This document shows, in pieces, positions 1 through 9,190 of a stretch of 64,000 nucleotides of DNA. Origin of the DNA: Methylocaldum sp035627495 (lineage in GTDB: Bacteria; Pseudomonadota; Gammaproteobacteria; Methylococcales; Methylococcaceae); assembly GCF_035627495.1 (NCBI RefSeq), contig NZ_DASPLO010000007.1, positions 1 to 64,000 on the forward strand, read 5' to 3'. The notes below the pieces were generated by a model. That model saw only the letters and a list, made by a program, of their open reading frames with translations, was not told where the DNA came from and did not search any database. Positions within the stretch are counted from its first letter, which is position 1; every line of letters begins with the position of its first letter. A program made the translations under genes and the position numbers.

Positions 1-66
1 GCGAGAGCGGCGGTCGTAGGCGACCCACAAGGCATCGCGACCGGGCGTCGAGTCATTGTGGAGCCA

Positions 67-94
67 GGTCCCGACCCCTGGTTGGGTCGGGACC
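67..94. repeat. Perfect 11-bp hairpin in the left-edge non-coding stretch
   Basis: GGTCCCGACCC at 67-77 and GGGTCGGGACC at 84-94 form a perfect stem with a 6-nt loop. No T-run follows, so it is not a clear intrinsic terminator. A second inverted repeat (CCTTTTGG at 153-160, CCAAAAGG at 174-181) lies downstream. I see no convincing gene in 1-267. Confidence 0.5.
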
Positions 95-267
95 GGTCGA
101 ACGCAGGACGGCCGGGGCGCCGAAGGCAATACTCGTCGCCAATTTTTTGCTCCTTTTGGAGACTTGGAGGTCCCAAAAGGTTTCGTAAAAAATGGCGACG
201 CAATCGTTGTAGAACGTTCTCGATCCGTTAACGGGAGCAGGAGCGGGGACTTATGATTTGGGTGATT

Positions 268-1017
268 TCAACGGCCGAGCAAAACGTCTTTGGCTTGATT
301 GATCTTCGCTGCGAGATAGTCGGAGCCGCCCCGGTCGGGATGTATTCTCTGCATCAGGCGGCGATGGGCATCGATGATGATTTCGCGAGAGGAGCCAGAA
401 GCGATGCCTAGGACACGATACGCTTCATCGGTTGTCATTTTGCCATGGTCATGGCCAGCGGTTCGGCTCTCATGCTCCTGCCAGGATGCGTCATGGACGC
501 GCTCCATATAAGCCTTCAGCAGTGAAGCGGATTCTGGGTCGTTGCGGGCATAGTCGTCGTACAGTTCGTTCAGTTGCCCTAGTGTCAAATCGTGCAAGCT
601 GCGGCCGGCATAAAGCCCCGTCAGCACTTCGCCCATGATTTCGCCGGTTATATGGTCGAGCCGCATGCGCAGAAAATGCGACTCCACAAACGAACTGTTA
701 CGGCCGCCGCCGGAAGCCGCCTGTTGGGTTGCGGTTCGTTGGTGCTGCCAGCGCCGTAACAGCGGCGCGTATTGAACCAAGAGTTGGACGAGAAGAGGCG
801 CAAGCCGGAATACCGCAGCGATTAGAGCGCCAACCAGCGGAACCAGCCAGACCAGCCGTCCGGTTGCAGCCAGGAATAACAGCGCCAAAACCCCTGCCCA
901 GAGCAGACCGCGCCGGAATTTCTTGGTTGGCGCGGCGGATGGCGTGGAGTCGAGAAAACGGCGGACCGTCAGCACCGCAAGAATAATGACAGCGATCAGC
1001 AGGGTGAGTTGAATCAA
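268..1017 (-). CDS. J-domain (DnaJ-like) membrane protein
   Basis: This is a 249-residue protein with two or three hydrophobic segments in its N-terminal third and a compact J-domain at the extreme C-terminus (about residues 194-249). The J-domain carries HPD at about 226-228. That order resembles TIM14/DjlA-like membrane-anchored co-chaperones, which stimulate Hsp70 ATPase activity at a membrane. The reading frame stays open further upstream, but that part overlaps the VWA gene and is very Arg-rich. I chose TTG at 1017, which overlaps the stop codon of the upstream gene as TTGA. The start is inferred; the J-domain is clear. The client or partner DnaK cannot be told from here. Confidence 0.8.
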   Translation of the reverse strand: MIQLTLLIAVIILAVLTVRRFLDSTPSAAPTKKFRRGLLWAGVLALLFLAATGRLVWLVPLVGALIAAVFRLAPLLVQLLVQYAPLLRRWQHQRTATQQAASGGGRNSSFVESHFLRMRLDHITGEIMGEVLTGLYAGRSLHDLTLGQLNELYDDYARNDPESASLLKAYMERVHDASWQEHESRTAGHDHGKMTTDEAYRVLGIASGSSREIIIDAHRRLMQRIHPDRGGSDYLAAKINQAKDVLLGR

Positions 1018-1724
1018 GGCTTTGCCATCTGATGGGTCAATTGCAGAACGACCCCGCCTCGGGTGCGGCCGAAGTTTTCCAAGGCTTTCAACCCGCCTGC
1101 GGCATAGACCGCCACGGCACTGAGCAGATCGCGGAGTTGCCGAGCGCTTCCGGCGTCGAAGCGGCAATGGGCGCCCTGAGTCAGCTTGGCAACCTGCTTG
1201 AACGCGAGTTCGGCGGTAGGATCGAAACCTTCCTGAAAGAGAAATGCTCTCATGCCTAGGATTCCCAACTCTCCCGCCGCCTTGCAAAGATAGTCGACGT
1301 TTTCTTCCATGCTGTCGCCGACGAATACCAAGGCGTCAACCTTGCTTTTCCGCGTTTCCTGCAAGGCATGCTCCAGAACCTTGCCGATCTGGGTGTATCC
1401 TCCGACGCATTCCACGTCAGCCATGCGTCGCCGCAATTCTTCGGCGCGGATTAGCCAAGGGAAGGCCTCGAAGTCCGCAATTCCCCTATAGAAGCAGAGC
1501 TGGATCTCCAAGCCGCCGAGAGCCGCCGCCGCATCGAACATCTCCGACTGGATGCGGCGTGCTTCCTGCCAGGTGGGTTCGCGGCTAGCCGTAGCGTCTA
1601 GGGCAAAGACAAGTCTTCCTTTGCGTCCTGCCGGTTTGACGTTAGGCGTTTGCGTGAGTTTTTTCAAAAATGCCTGGATGTCACTGCTGCTGGATTGTGA
1701 CGGAAGCTTTTTCGAGTCGCTCAT
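1014..1724 (-). CDS. VWA domain-containing protein
   Basis: This 236-residue protein looks like a von Willebrand factor A fold. A MIDAS-like DATAS motif at about 43-47 follows a hydrophobic beta strand, and a second strand ends in VGDSMEENVD. There is no signal peptide or membrane helix, so it is probably cytoplasmic. An upstream in-frame start at 1772 would add 16 residues; ATG at 1724 (MSDSKK) gives the more usual N-terminus. It is translationally coupled to the J-domain gene by a 4-nt overlap, suggesting a joint role in metal-dependent protein interaction or chaperoning. The biological role is unknown. Confidence 0.75.
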   Translation of the reverse strand: MSDSKKLPSQSSSSDIQAFLKKLTQTPNVKPAGRKGRLVFALDATASREPTWQEARRIQSEMFDAAAALGGLEIQLCFYRGIADFEAFPWLIRAEELRRRMADVECVGGYTQIGKVLEHALQETRKSKVDALVFVGDSMEENVDYLCKAAGELGILGMRAFLFQEGFDPTAELAFKQVAKLTQGAHCRFDAGSARQLRDLLSAVAVYAAGGLKALENFGRTRGGVVLQLTHQMAKP

Positions 1725-2063
1725 GGCTGGATTCGAGTGGCGCAGTACAACACGGATTATTCTATCCGGCACATAATCGTTCGGGGAAAATCGCGACCGG
1801 ACAGGTTTTACTTGCGAACACTTAGACCATCCGGAAAAGGATTTGGCTGCAATAGCTCATGCGCGCATTTGTCGCGACCCCACATCGCAAATATAGCCAT
1901 CAAGCGTGATAAAGTGGAGTAATTCTTACTCGCTCCGATAATGCTGTGGAGCTTACAAATTAACTGTTTGCATTGCGTTGACAACATGGTAATTTGCGCC
2001 TGCTCCATAGTGTTCGTTTATGAACCCCGGAGGCGATAAGAACTTAAGAGGAGGTAGAGCATA

Positions 2064-2486
2064 ATGTCCGAAGATAATAATAACCCAAGTAAGGCGGTTC
2101 AAGGTGTCCTCGACACCTTGAAGAGCAACCCGAAAGCTCTTTATGCCGCGATCGGCGCAGTGATGGTGATCATCCTCGTTTTAGCAATGAGCGGTGGCGG
2201 CGAAGAGGTGCAGATCAAGACGTCTGTTTCCGTCGGCCAGCAGGTGACTCTGGATAACCCGAACGGCGGGGGTTCGCATTTGACGACCACGCCCGGGTTG
2301 GTGAGCACATCGGAAGCCGAAGAGGACCAGGAGCAAAGCGTATGCGTCACCAAGGCAGGGACCAAAGGAACGGTTGAAGAAGAAATGGTAGTCGGTCAAT
2401 TGCCGTTCGTGAAAGTGAAAGTGCTGGACGGAGACTGCCAAGGGAAGAGCGGTTGGACGTCTAAAGTCAACGTCAAGGGCGGCTGA
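2064..2486 (+). CDS. Membrane-anchored protein of unknown function
   Basis: This 140-residue protein has a polar N-terminus, one transmembrane segment (about 26-42, IGAVMVIILVLAMS) and an acidic soluble tail of about 95 residues. The tail has two cysteines (in SVCVT and DGDCQG) and a beta-rich, SH3-like feel (KGTVEEEMV, VKVKVLDGD). A strong Shine-Dalgarno (GAGGAGG) precedes the ATG by 7 nt. It probably sits in the inner membrane with the tail outside, where the two cysteines could form a disulfide. It stands alone between divergent and convergent neighbours. I do not recognise a named family, and the SH3-like assignment is only an impression. Confidence 0.65.
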   Translation: MSEDNNNPSKAVQGVLDTLKSNPKALYAAIGAVMVIILVLAMSGGGEEVQIKTSVSVGQQVTLDNPNGGGSHLTTTPGLVSTSEAEEDQEQSVCVTKAGTKGTVEEEMVVGQLPFVKVKVLDGDCQGKSGWTSKVNVKGG

Positions 2487-2489
2487 TCG

Positions 2490-2530
2490 AAACGGCGATG
2501 AGCGCCACGGTCATTCGCCCATCGCCGTTT
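2490..2530. terminator. Bidirectional hairpin between convergent genes
   Basis: AAACGGCGATG (2490-2500) and CATCGCCGTTT (2520-2530) are perfect inverted repeats with a 19-nt loop. They sit between the stop codons of two convergent genes. T-rich sequence follows in the + direction, and the stem itself ends in T residues on the other strand, as expected of a shared terminator. Confidence 0.6.
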
Positions 2531-2545
2531 CATGTTTTCTCATAC

Positions 2546-5032
2546 TCATAATTCTCGCAGCACGCGCATCGGGCTGTTTTTTACCACTGATCGCGTATTC
2601 ATATAACCTGCCAGCCCAACCACCAGCGCTCCTAAAACGGGGGTGGCCAACCAGGTTTCCCAGTGGAACCGATAGGCCAAGTCAAACACCCGGCTGAACA
2701 ATATCCACGAGATTACCTCGCTGATTGCCGAAGCCAGGATGCCGGCTAAAAATCCCAGCGCGGCGAATTCCACCCATTGCGCATTCCGTAACAAGCGCCG
2801 GTTGGCGCCCATGGTCCTCAGCAGTACGTCTTCGTGAATGCGCTCATCCATAGTCGCCCGAACCGCGGCGAATAACACGGTAAACCCTGCCGCCAAAGCC
2901 AGCAGCAAGACGTACTCGATGGCGTGTGTTACCTGCTGCAAAATCATTTGAAACTGTTTCAGCAGCGCGTCCACTTCCAGGATTGTCATGCTCGGGAAGG
3001 ATTTGGTCAGCCGCCCCAGCACCGGCTTCAGGTCCGTCGGCACATAAAAGCTGGTGAGCCAGGTGTGCGGATAGGCATCGAGGCTTCCGGGCGAAAAAAT
3101 CATGAAGAAATTGGGGGTCATGGTATCCCAGCGTACGCTGCGGGTGCCGATCGCAGTAGCTGCCAATGGTTGACCTGCAATGTTGAAAGTGAGTTTGTCA
3201 CCCAGATCGATCCCGAGACTCTCGGCAAGCTCAGCCTCCACCGAAACGGTAAGCGGACCACTTCCATCTACCCATTTTCCCTGAACCACCCGGTTGTCCG
3301 GTGGCAGCTTCGACGCCCAGGTGAGGCTCAGCTCGCGATTGATGGAGGATTCGGCCCGTGAGTCCTTGTGCACGATCGCAAAGACGTCTTTGCCGTTGAT
3401 GGCGGTCAGCCGACCGCGCACGATGGGGTAGTACTCGCTGCTGGCGATACCCTCTTGGCTCAAGGCCTCGCGGAATCTTTCCAGATCGGTGTCAAACAAG
3501 TTAAGGGCGAAATGATTGGGCGTGTTTGCCGGTAATTGCCGCTTCCATTCCTGCAGCAGCTCGGTACGGACCAAGAGGCTGACCAGCATGGCCACGAGGG
3601 TGATGCTGAAGGCCAGTATCTGACTCACCCCGAGCCGTGGGTGGCGGGTCAAATGCTGGAGGCCAAAGCGCCACGACAGTGAAACGTACGGCAAGAGTAA
3701 GCGGCCGAGACCCAGCAACCACAAGCCGATGAGGCTGAATACGGCCACCGCCGTACCGCCTATGGCCAGCACGCTGGCGGTCATGATCCAATCGCGGGTA
3801 TAGCGCCAGAGGAGAGCGCTTAGGGTAAGAGCGGCGAACCCGTACACCACCCAGGCGCTGGACGGTAAAGGTTCGAGATCGCGTCGTAACACTCGCAAGG
3901 GAGCCAATCGCCTGAGTCTGAGTATGGGCGGCAGGGCGAAGCCGAACAGGATCAGGAGTCCGGTGGCCGCGCCGAACATCACCGCGTGCCAGTCGGGACT
4001 GGCCAACGTGTGCGGCAGCAGGGAGCGCAGTAAATGTATGACGCCTTCCTGGGCCAGATAACCTAAGGCACAGCCGAGCGAACTGGCGATGAGGCCGACA
4101 GCCAAAAACTGGCTCAAGTAAATCCATAGGATATCCCGTTCGCGAGCCCCCAAGCATTTGAACATGGCGGTCATGTCGTAGTGCCGTTCGGTATAGCGGC
4201 GCGCACTCATGGCAATGGCGACACCCGAAATCAACACCACCGCGATACTGGTCAATCCCAGATAGCGTTCGGCGCGGTTCAGGGCATTGCCCAGTTCGGG
4301 CCGATCTTCGTGCACGTCGAGGATGCGTTGGCCCGGATGCAGCTGGGGTTTGAGCCAGCGCTTGAATGCGCGTAGCGCTCGTTCGTCACCGGCAAACAAT
4401 TCGTAATAATGAACGTGACTGCCGGGTTGGATGACCCGAGTTTCGGCGACATCGGCTTGGTTCATCAGTACCCGGGCCGAGAGGCTGTAGAGGTCGCCGC
4501 GACGGTCCGGCTCATGGGTGAGAATGCGAGTGACGCGCAGCGGCTTTTCACCCACGGTGATTTTGCTGCCCAGATTCAAACCCAATGTCGCCAGCACGCG
4601 CTGTTCCACCCAGGTCTCGCCGCGATTCGGGATCTCGCGGGTTTCGGTGGCTAGCGCGATGCCGCCCAGGGTGGTGCGAAGCGAGCCGCGCAACGGATAA
4701 CCGTTTTCGACCGCTTTAACGCCTACTAAAAGCAACTCGTCGTTTTCGATCAATACGCTGGAAAACTCGGTGGTGCGGGCTGCTTGCAGCCCGTGCGACG
4801 ATGCCTCCTGCCGCCAGGAATCCGGCGGTTCCTGATGACCACCGACAACGAGATCAGCCGCCAAGAACTCTGCCGTCTGGAGATTCATCGTGCGGACTAG
4901 CCTATCGCCCAGTAGGCTAACCGCGCTGGAGCTGGCTACCGCGATCAGCAGCGCCACCATCAGGATGGTCAATTCGCCGCTGCGCCAATCGCGTGCGACC
5001 AGTTTCAGGGCAAGTTTGAAATTTTTAGCCAC
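2546..5032 (-). CDS. FtsX-family ABC transporter permease, YbbP-like
   Basis: This 828-residue protein has the FtsX/MacB-type layout: an N-terminal membrane helix (about 23-43), a large periplasmic region, then two four-helix permease blocks (about 250-440 and 690-828) around a second periplasmic region. Length and order match E. coli YbbP, a putative permease for exporting or extracting a lipid or lipoprotein-like substrate. In E. coli it works with the ATPase YbbA next to the thioesterase TesA. Neither is beside it here, so its ATPase must be encoded elsewhere. It lies 128 nt downstream of flgL in the same direction but is probably a separate unit. The substrate is unknown. Confidence 0.85.
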   Translation of the reverse strand: MAKNFKLALKLVARDWRSGELTILMVALLIAVASSSAVSLLGDRLVRTMNLQTAEFLAADLVVGGHQEPPDSWRQEASSHGLQAARTTEFSSVLIENDELLLVGVKAVENGYPLRGSLRTTLGGIALATETREIPNRGETWVEQRVLATLGLNLGSKITVGEKPLRVTRILTHEPDRRGDLYSLSARVLMNQADVAETRVIQPGSHVHYYELFAGDERALRAFKRWLKPQLHPGQRILDVHEDRPELGNALNRAERYLGLTSIAVVLISGVAIAMSARRYTERHYDMTAMFKCLGARERDILWIYLSQFLAVGLIASSLGCALGYLAQEGVIHLLRSLLPHTLASPDWHAVMFGAATGLLILFGFALPPILRLRRLAPLRVLRRDLEPLPSSAWVVYGFAALTLSALLWRYTRDWIMTASVLAIGGTAVAVFSLIGLWLLGLGRLLLPYVSLSWRFGLQHLTRHPRLGVSQILAFSITLVAMLVSLLVRTELLQEWKRQLPANTPNHFALNLFDTDLERFREALSQEGIASSEYYPIVRGRLTAINGKDVFAIVHKDSRAESSINRELSLTWASKLPPDNRVVQGKWVDGSGPLTVSVEAELAESLGIDLGDKLTFNIAGQPLAATAIGTRSVRWDTMTPNFFMIFSPGSLDAYPHTWLTSFYVPTDLKPVLGRLTKSFPSMTILEVDALLKQFQMILQQVTHAIEYVLLLALAAGFTVLFAAVRATMDERIHEDVLLRTMGANRRLLRNAQWVEFAALGFLAGILASAISEVISWILFSRVFDLAYRFHWETWLATPVLGALVVGLAGYMNTRSVVKNSPMRVLREL

Positions 5033-5160
5033 GGCTGGATCTCGTCATTTTCAGCATGCCGGCGATGCTTGATAAAAGACAAATTTGCCGGAAATAAATT
5101 CGGACGCGCGAAGCATACCCGGCGGGGCTCGCGTCAGGAAAGAGTGCGGAATGCTAAGCT

Positions 5161-6459
5161 TTAACGAAGATAATCAAAAAGAGACAATCCCTGTACCTTG
5201 ACATATGCCTGCTGAGCGGCCTGTAGCGCAACTTGCTGGATATTGAACCGGCTGATCGCTTCTGCGTAGTCCAGATCCTGGATATTGGACAAAGTCGCTT
5301 GAGTATCGACTATGAACCTGCTTTGCAGGTCTTCCTGCTCGTCCAGTGCGTTCAGCCGTGCGCCGACGCTTGCTCGGGTATCCAAAATGTTTTGCAGCGC
5401 CGCGTCGATATCGGTCAGTGCGGCATTAGCCGCATCGTGGAAAGTCAAGTCGGCGCCTGTGCTTGATTGCGGGTTGGTGAAGCCGAGGTCGGTCAGGACT
5501 CCATCGCTATCGTTACTGACGGTCACGGACGAGGTGGCCCCGGCGGTTGCCGAAACGAATTCAATCGACCCCGCTCGATGCTGAGCGGCGACCGTTCCGC
5601 TCAAAGCAGTGGCGCCGATGCCGGCATTTATGGCGGTGACGAGATCGTCGGCAGATGCATAGTTCGCGGCGGCGACGGACACCGTATCCGCCGCGCCGCC
5701 GTCGACCGCCAGATCGAAAGTCACAGCACCGCCGCTGTAGTCGATGCCGGAGGACAGATCCTGCGTTCCGAGGACAGCGCTGTGAGATGCGGTGAAGTTT
5801 CCGGTCAAGGCCTGGGTCAGGGAATGCAAGGTATTGAGTATGCTCTGCTTGCCCCCGGAGGCGGCTATGGCATTGGCTCCCGAGCTTGAAGAAACATTCT
5901 CGAATACGGCGAATCCGGAATCGCCATCGGCCATGGGCCGTTGCGGGCCGATTTGCAGGAGACGCTGATTCTTGTCGCCTTGATAGACATAGCTCGGCGG
6001 GGTCCGGCTATTGTCGAATGCGAATGGGACGGCGTCAGAGCGAAAGCCGGCGAAAATATATTCGCCGTTGGCGTCCCGCGTATTCGCCAGTCCGAGCGTT
6101 TCGTCCAAAAGCTGTTGCATTTCCTTTGCGATGGCCTGGCGATCGCTGGAGCTAAGCGAGTCGTTGAGGCTCTGGACAGTCAATTCGCGTGCACGCTGCA
6201 GCACGTTGTCCGCTCCCGCCAACGTGGACTCCTCAAATTCCAATCTTGACCGGGTTGCCTGAATGTTGGACTGAAACTGTCGGTTGCTTTCCAGCGATTC
6301 ATTTAAGTCCAGTGCACGCACCGCGGCACTAGGGTCATCCGCGGGAGTCAGGAGGCGCTGGCCGGTGGAGAGCTGCAATTGCGTTTTGGAGAGCTTGGCT
6401 TGCTGGCCAAGGATCGCATTGATGCCGAACTGTTCCATCAAGGACGTTGAAATGCGCAT
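5161..6459 (-). CDS. flgL: Flagellar hook-filament junction protein FlgL (HAP3)
   Basis: FlgL forms the second junction ring between hook and filament. The 432-residue protein shows the flagellin-like N-terminus (MRIST..., LSTGQRLLTPADDPSAA) and a C-terminal helix (RFNIQQVALQAAQQAYVKVQ) that pack together in the coiled-coil core. The Ala/Gly/Ser/Thr-rich middle (about 200-345) is the surface-exposed domain and is long for the family. The start is 2 nt after the flgK stop, so both are translated from one mRNA, probably from the sigma28-like promoter before flgK. The final gene of the flg run. Confidence 0.95.
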   Translation of the reverse strand: MRISTSLMEQFGINAILGQQAKLSKTQLQLSTGQRLLTPADDPSAAVRALDLNESLESNRQFQSNIQATRSRLEFEESTLAGADNVLQRARELTVQSLNDSLSSSDRQAIAKEMQQLLDETLGLANTRDANGEYIFAGFRSDAVPFAFDNSRTPPSYVYQGDKNQRLLQIGPQRPMADGDSGFAVFENVSSSSGANAIAASGGKQSILNTLHSLTQALTGNFTASHSAVLGTQDLSSGIDYSGGAVTFDLAVDGGAADTVSVAAANYASADDLVTAINAGIGATALSGTVAAQHRAGSIEFVSATAGATSSVTVSNDSDGVLTDLGFTNPQSSTGADLTFHDAANAALTDIDAALQNILDTRASVGARLNALDEQEDLQSRFIVDTQATLSNIQDLDYAEAISRFNIQQVALQAAQQAYVKVQGLSLFDYLR

Positions 6460-6461
6460 GC

Positions 6462-8135
6462 TTATCTCCTCACGGCTCCGATCAGCGCATCGAACATATC
6501 GTTCATAGCGGGAATCAATTGTGCGGCGGCCTGATAGGCCTGTTGATACCGTAACAGGTTGGCCGCTTCCTCATCGAGATTCACGCCCGACACCGAATCG
6601 CGCGCCTGTTTCGCGTGGTCCAGCAATTGTCTCTGTGCAGTACTATCGATCTCAGCGGCGTGGGTCAGCGTGCCTACGTCGCCGACGATGTCGTTGTAGG
6701 CGTCCTGATAGGTGGCTTTCCCGCCCAGAAGGGATGGCGTCGTCTGTAGCTGAGCCAGGGCGCGGGCGTTGGTGTTATCGCCGGGTCCCGTGAAAGGCGA
6801 TCCTGCCGCCGCGATTTCTCGCGGGTCGGTCAGCGAAGCGGCCAGATCGCCGGCCACTCGCCGGAACGGGCGAATGAGAAAGCTGTCGTTGGCCGCCGCG
6901 GAGCCGCTTCCGATGCCAATGCTCAAGCCGTCTACGGCGAAGGTTCCGGTGGCATTGGTGAACTGGGTGTTGTCGCTCAGACGGGTGAGGGTGTAATCGG
7001 TACCGTCATAATCCAACCGGTAATCGGTCGCCGTCAAATCGGCGGGACCGTTGCCGGCGCTGTTGTCGAAGGCGATAGACAACACGGCGTTGCCGCCATT
7101 CGTCTGCTTATTGAACGAGCTGTATTGGCCGATCGCCGGGTTCGTGACGTCGGTGAAAAAATTGGCACCGGCATTTCCGTTCAAGTCGGAGCCAGCCGAG
7201 TGCTGGGCGTTAAATAGGGCCGCGAGCCCCACGGCGATGCGCCCTAGCGCGTTTTGGGCCGGGTCGAGTATTTCGCTGCCGAAGCGCAATAATCCACCAA
7301 TTTCTCCGCCGCTGATGGCGCTGGTAATAACAACGGCGCTAGAGCCTCCGACCGTAATGGCGATGTCTTTCTGGTCGGGATCGTAAGCCGAGTCTTGCAG
7401 GCTCAACTGGCTTGCCATCGAGCCCATGACCAGTGCCTGTCCGCTGCCGATAAAGACGTTCAAAGAGCCGTCCTTTTGTTCAAACAGGCTGGTGTTCACT
7501 TTCTGCGCCAATTGCTCGGCCAGCAGGTTACGCTGATCGAGCAGATCATTGGGCGGTTTGCCCGCTTGGCCATAGGCCACGACGATACGCTCGTTTAGAG
7601 CGGCGATCCCCTTGGCCAGGCCGTTGATCTCATCGAGATTGGTGCTCAAGTTTTGATTCACTTGGCTCCGCAGGTCGTCCATGCGGTCATTCAGAACATT
7701 AAAACGCCGTGCCAGCGTTTCGCCCTCGGTCAACATCACGCGCCGCGCGGCGATCGATGTGGGATCGTTGACCACGTCCTGGACCGAATTGAAAAACGAT
7801 TGAAGCGAGGGCGACAGGCTGGCATCGGGATCCGCGATGAAGTTGTCGACCTGTGTGGCCATCTGGTGGTAAGTCTCCAATTCCGCATGGGTGGAGAGAC
7901 TGCTCCGGAGCTGAGTGTTGAGAAAACTATCATAGGAGCGAGTGATAGACGCAATGTCGACGCCGTTTCCGACAAAACCCGCACCGGTAAACGAGGGCAA
8001 GCGTTCGACTTGCTCCGTTCTCTGCCGGCTGTAACCTTCGGTGTTAACGTTGGCGATGTTGTGCCCGGTCGTCGTCAGTCCGCGCTGAGCCGCCATCAAT
8101 CCGGATGTCGCTATGCCAAGAAGTCCGCCAGCCAT
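6462..8135 (-). CDS. flgK: Flagellar hook-filament junction protein FlgK (HAP1)
   Basis: FlgK is the first hook-associated protein, joining hook to filament. The 557-residue product has the conserved rod/hook N-terminus (GLMAAQRGLTTTGHNIANVN, then TEGYSRQR) and the matching C-terminal helix (EEAANLLRYQQAYQAAAQL) typical of axial proteins. The middle is an Ala/Gly/Asp-rich variable domain. It is followed at 2 nt by flgL and preceded by a 70-nt gap that contains a sigma28-like promoter, as expected for a late flagellar gene. Confidence 0.95.
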   Translation of the reverse strand: MAGGLLGIATSGLMAAQRGLTTTGHNIANVNTEGYSRQRTEQVERLPSFTGAGFVGNGVDIASITRSYDSFLNTQLRSSLSTHAELETYHQMATQVDNFIADPDASLSPSLQSFFNSVQDVVNDPTSIAARRVMLTEGETLARRFNVLNDRMDDLRSQVNQNLSTNLDEINGLAKGIAALNERIVVAYGQAGKPPNDLLDQRNLLAEQLAQKVNTSLFEQKDGSLNVFIGSGQALVMGSMASQLSLQDSAYDPDQKDIAITVGGSSAVVITSAISGGEIGGLLRFGSEILDPAQNALGRIAVGLAALFNAQHSAGSDLNGNAGANFFTDVTNPAIGQYSSFNKQTNGGNAVLSIAFDNSAGNGPADLTATDYRLDYDGTDYTLTRLSDNTQFTNATGTFAVDGLSIGIGSGSAAANDSFLIRPFRRVAGDLAASLTDPREIAAAGSPFTGPGDNTNARALAQLQTTPSLLGGKATYQDAYNDIVGDVGTLTHAAEIDSTAQRQLLDHAKQARDSVSGVNLDEEAANLLRYQQAYQAAAQLIPAMNDMFDALIGAVRR

Positions 8136-8171
8136 AATTAACCACTCGAATGAATAATGCTCTTACACTCG

Positions 8172-8198
8172 TTATCGGCACTGATCGTTCTAACTGAA
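8172..8198 (-). promoter_or_regulatory. Sigma28 (FliA)-type promoter for flgKL
   Basis: On the minus strand the gap between flgJ and flgK contains GCCGATAA (8179 down to 8172), an exact match to the FliA -10 consensus. A TTCAGTT -35-like element lies upstream with the canonical 15-nt spacing after TTCA (8198-8195; consensus TAAAGTT). The -10 match and spacing are strong and the -35 is partial. This would separate late flgKL from the earlier flgB-J genes. Confidence 0.65.
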
Positions 8199-8205
8199 GA
8201 CCGAA

Positions 8206-9180
8206 TCAGGCAACGGGTAACGTTTCAAACGCACGATGTTCCTCGTATATGGATAGAACCTTGCGTGCATAGTTGGGATCCGTGGCGTAGCCGGCCTTCT
8301 GCAAGGAAGCCATGAATTGTCGCGGATTATCGGTATGTTCCAACGCCGCCGCGTAACGGGGATTGGTCTTAAGGAAATTCACGTAATCCCGAAAACTCTC
8401 GGCATAGTCGTTGTAGGCGCGGAATGCCGCTCTGTCGCGTACGGCGATACCGTCGGCGTATTCGAGGGTCCGGGCGGTCACGTGCTGGCCGGTCCAGTGC
8501 CGATCGGCCTTGATGCCGAAGAGATTATGGCTGTGTCCGTCATTCCCTCGCGCCGCCATCGTTTTTCCCCAGCCTGTTTCCAAGGCGGCCTGTGCCAAGA
8601 GCAGCTTGGGATCGACGCCCAGTTCGGCGGCAGCTTCCTGAGCGTGAGGCCAGAGCGCGGTTACAAATTCCTTGGGATTGGCGAACGGTTCGGTTTGGGG
8701 TGAGCTTTGGGCGGTCCGAAGCCGAGCGGTCGCTTTATCGGTCATCTTGGCTGCGGTTCCGTACTCCACTTTCAAACCTTCGGCTGTCATGTGTTCAGAT
8801 GGCCCCGCATCAATCCTGGGAAGCGCATTATCGCGGTATTCGTCGAGGCTCATGCCGGGTTTTGGGTCACTGGAAGATTTGTCGCCGCCCAGCTGCTGAA
8901 CCAGCATATCGGAAAAGCCGAGGCTGGACCGCTTGCCTAGTTCCACTGCCAATTGCTGATCGTACATATCGCGAAACATCTGGGACTGCTTGCCGTCCAT
9001 TAGCCCGCCCTTGGGCACGGCCTCTCGCATGCTCTTCAAGGCCATTTGAATGAACAGCGACTCGAATTGCCGGGCGGTTTCACCGAGTGCTGCCTTCGGG
9101 TCATGCTTAGCCTGATTCTTGAGCTGGGCGGTGCCCTTGAAGTCGGTATACACATCGGCCATGCCCGTTTGCTTTATCAT
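8206..9180 (-). CDS. flgJ: Flagellar rod assembly protein / peptidoglycan hydrolase FlgJ
   Basis: FlgJ opens the peptidoglycan so the rod can pass. The 324-residue protein has both expected halves. The N-terminal rod-capping domain (about 25-115) contains FESLFIQMALKSMREA. The C-terminal glucosaminidase domain (about 165-320) contains LLAQAALETGWG with the catalytic Glu at 201, and ends in GYATDPNYARKV. The linker between them is of usual length. It follows flgI with 10 nt between them. Export is through the flagellar apparatus, so the lack of a signal peptide is expected. Confidence 0.95.
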   Translation of the reverse strand: MIKQTGMADVYTDFKGTAQLKNQAKHDPKAALGETARQFESLFIQMALKSMREAVPKGGLMDGKQSQMFRDMYDQQLAVELGKRSSLGFSDMLVQQLGGDKSSSDPKPGMSLDEYRDNALPRIDAGPSEHMTAEGLKVEYGTAAKMTDKATARLRTAQSSPQTEPFANPKEFVTALWPHAQEAAAELGVDPKLLLAQAALETGWGKTMAARGNDGHSHNLFGIKADRHWTGQHVTARTLEYADGIAVRDRAAFRAYNDYAESFRDYVNFLKTNPRYAAALEHTDNPRQFMASLQKAGYATDPNYARKVLSIYEEHRAFETLPVA

Positions 9181-9190
9181 GCCGGTTCTC

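Noticed and set aside
56..256. 66-codon frame near the left edge
   Set aside because: It runs through a strong hairpin, starts at a non-ATG codon and has no domain.
1934..1941. Sigma28-like -10 box TCCGATAA
   Set aside because: A TAAA -35 lies 20 nt away instead of 15, and the neighbouring gene is not flagellar.
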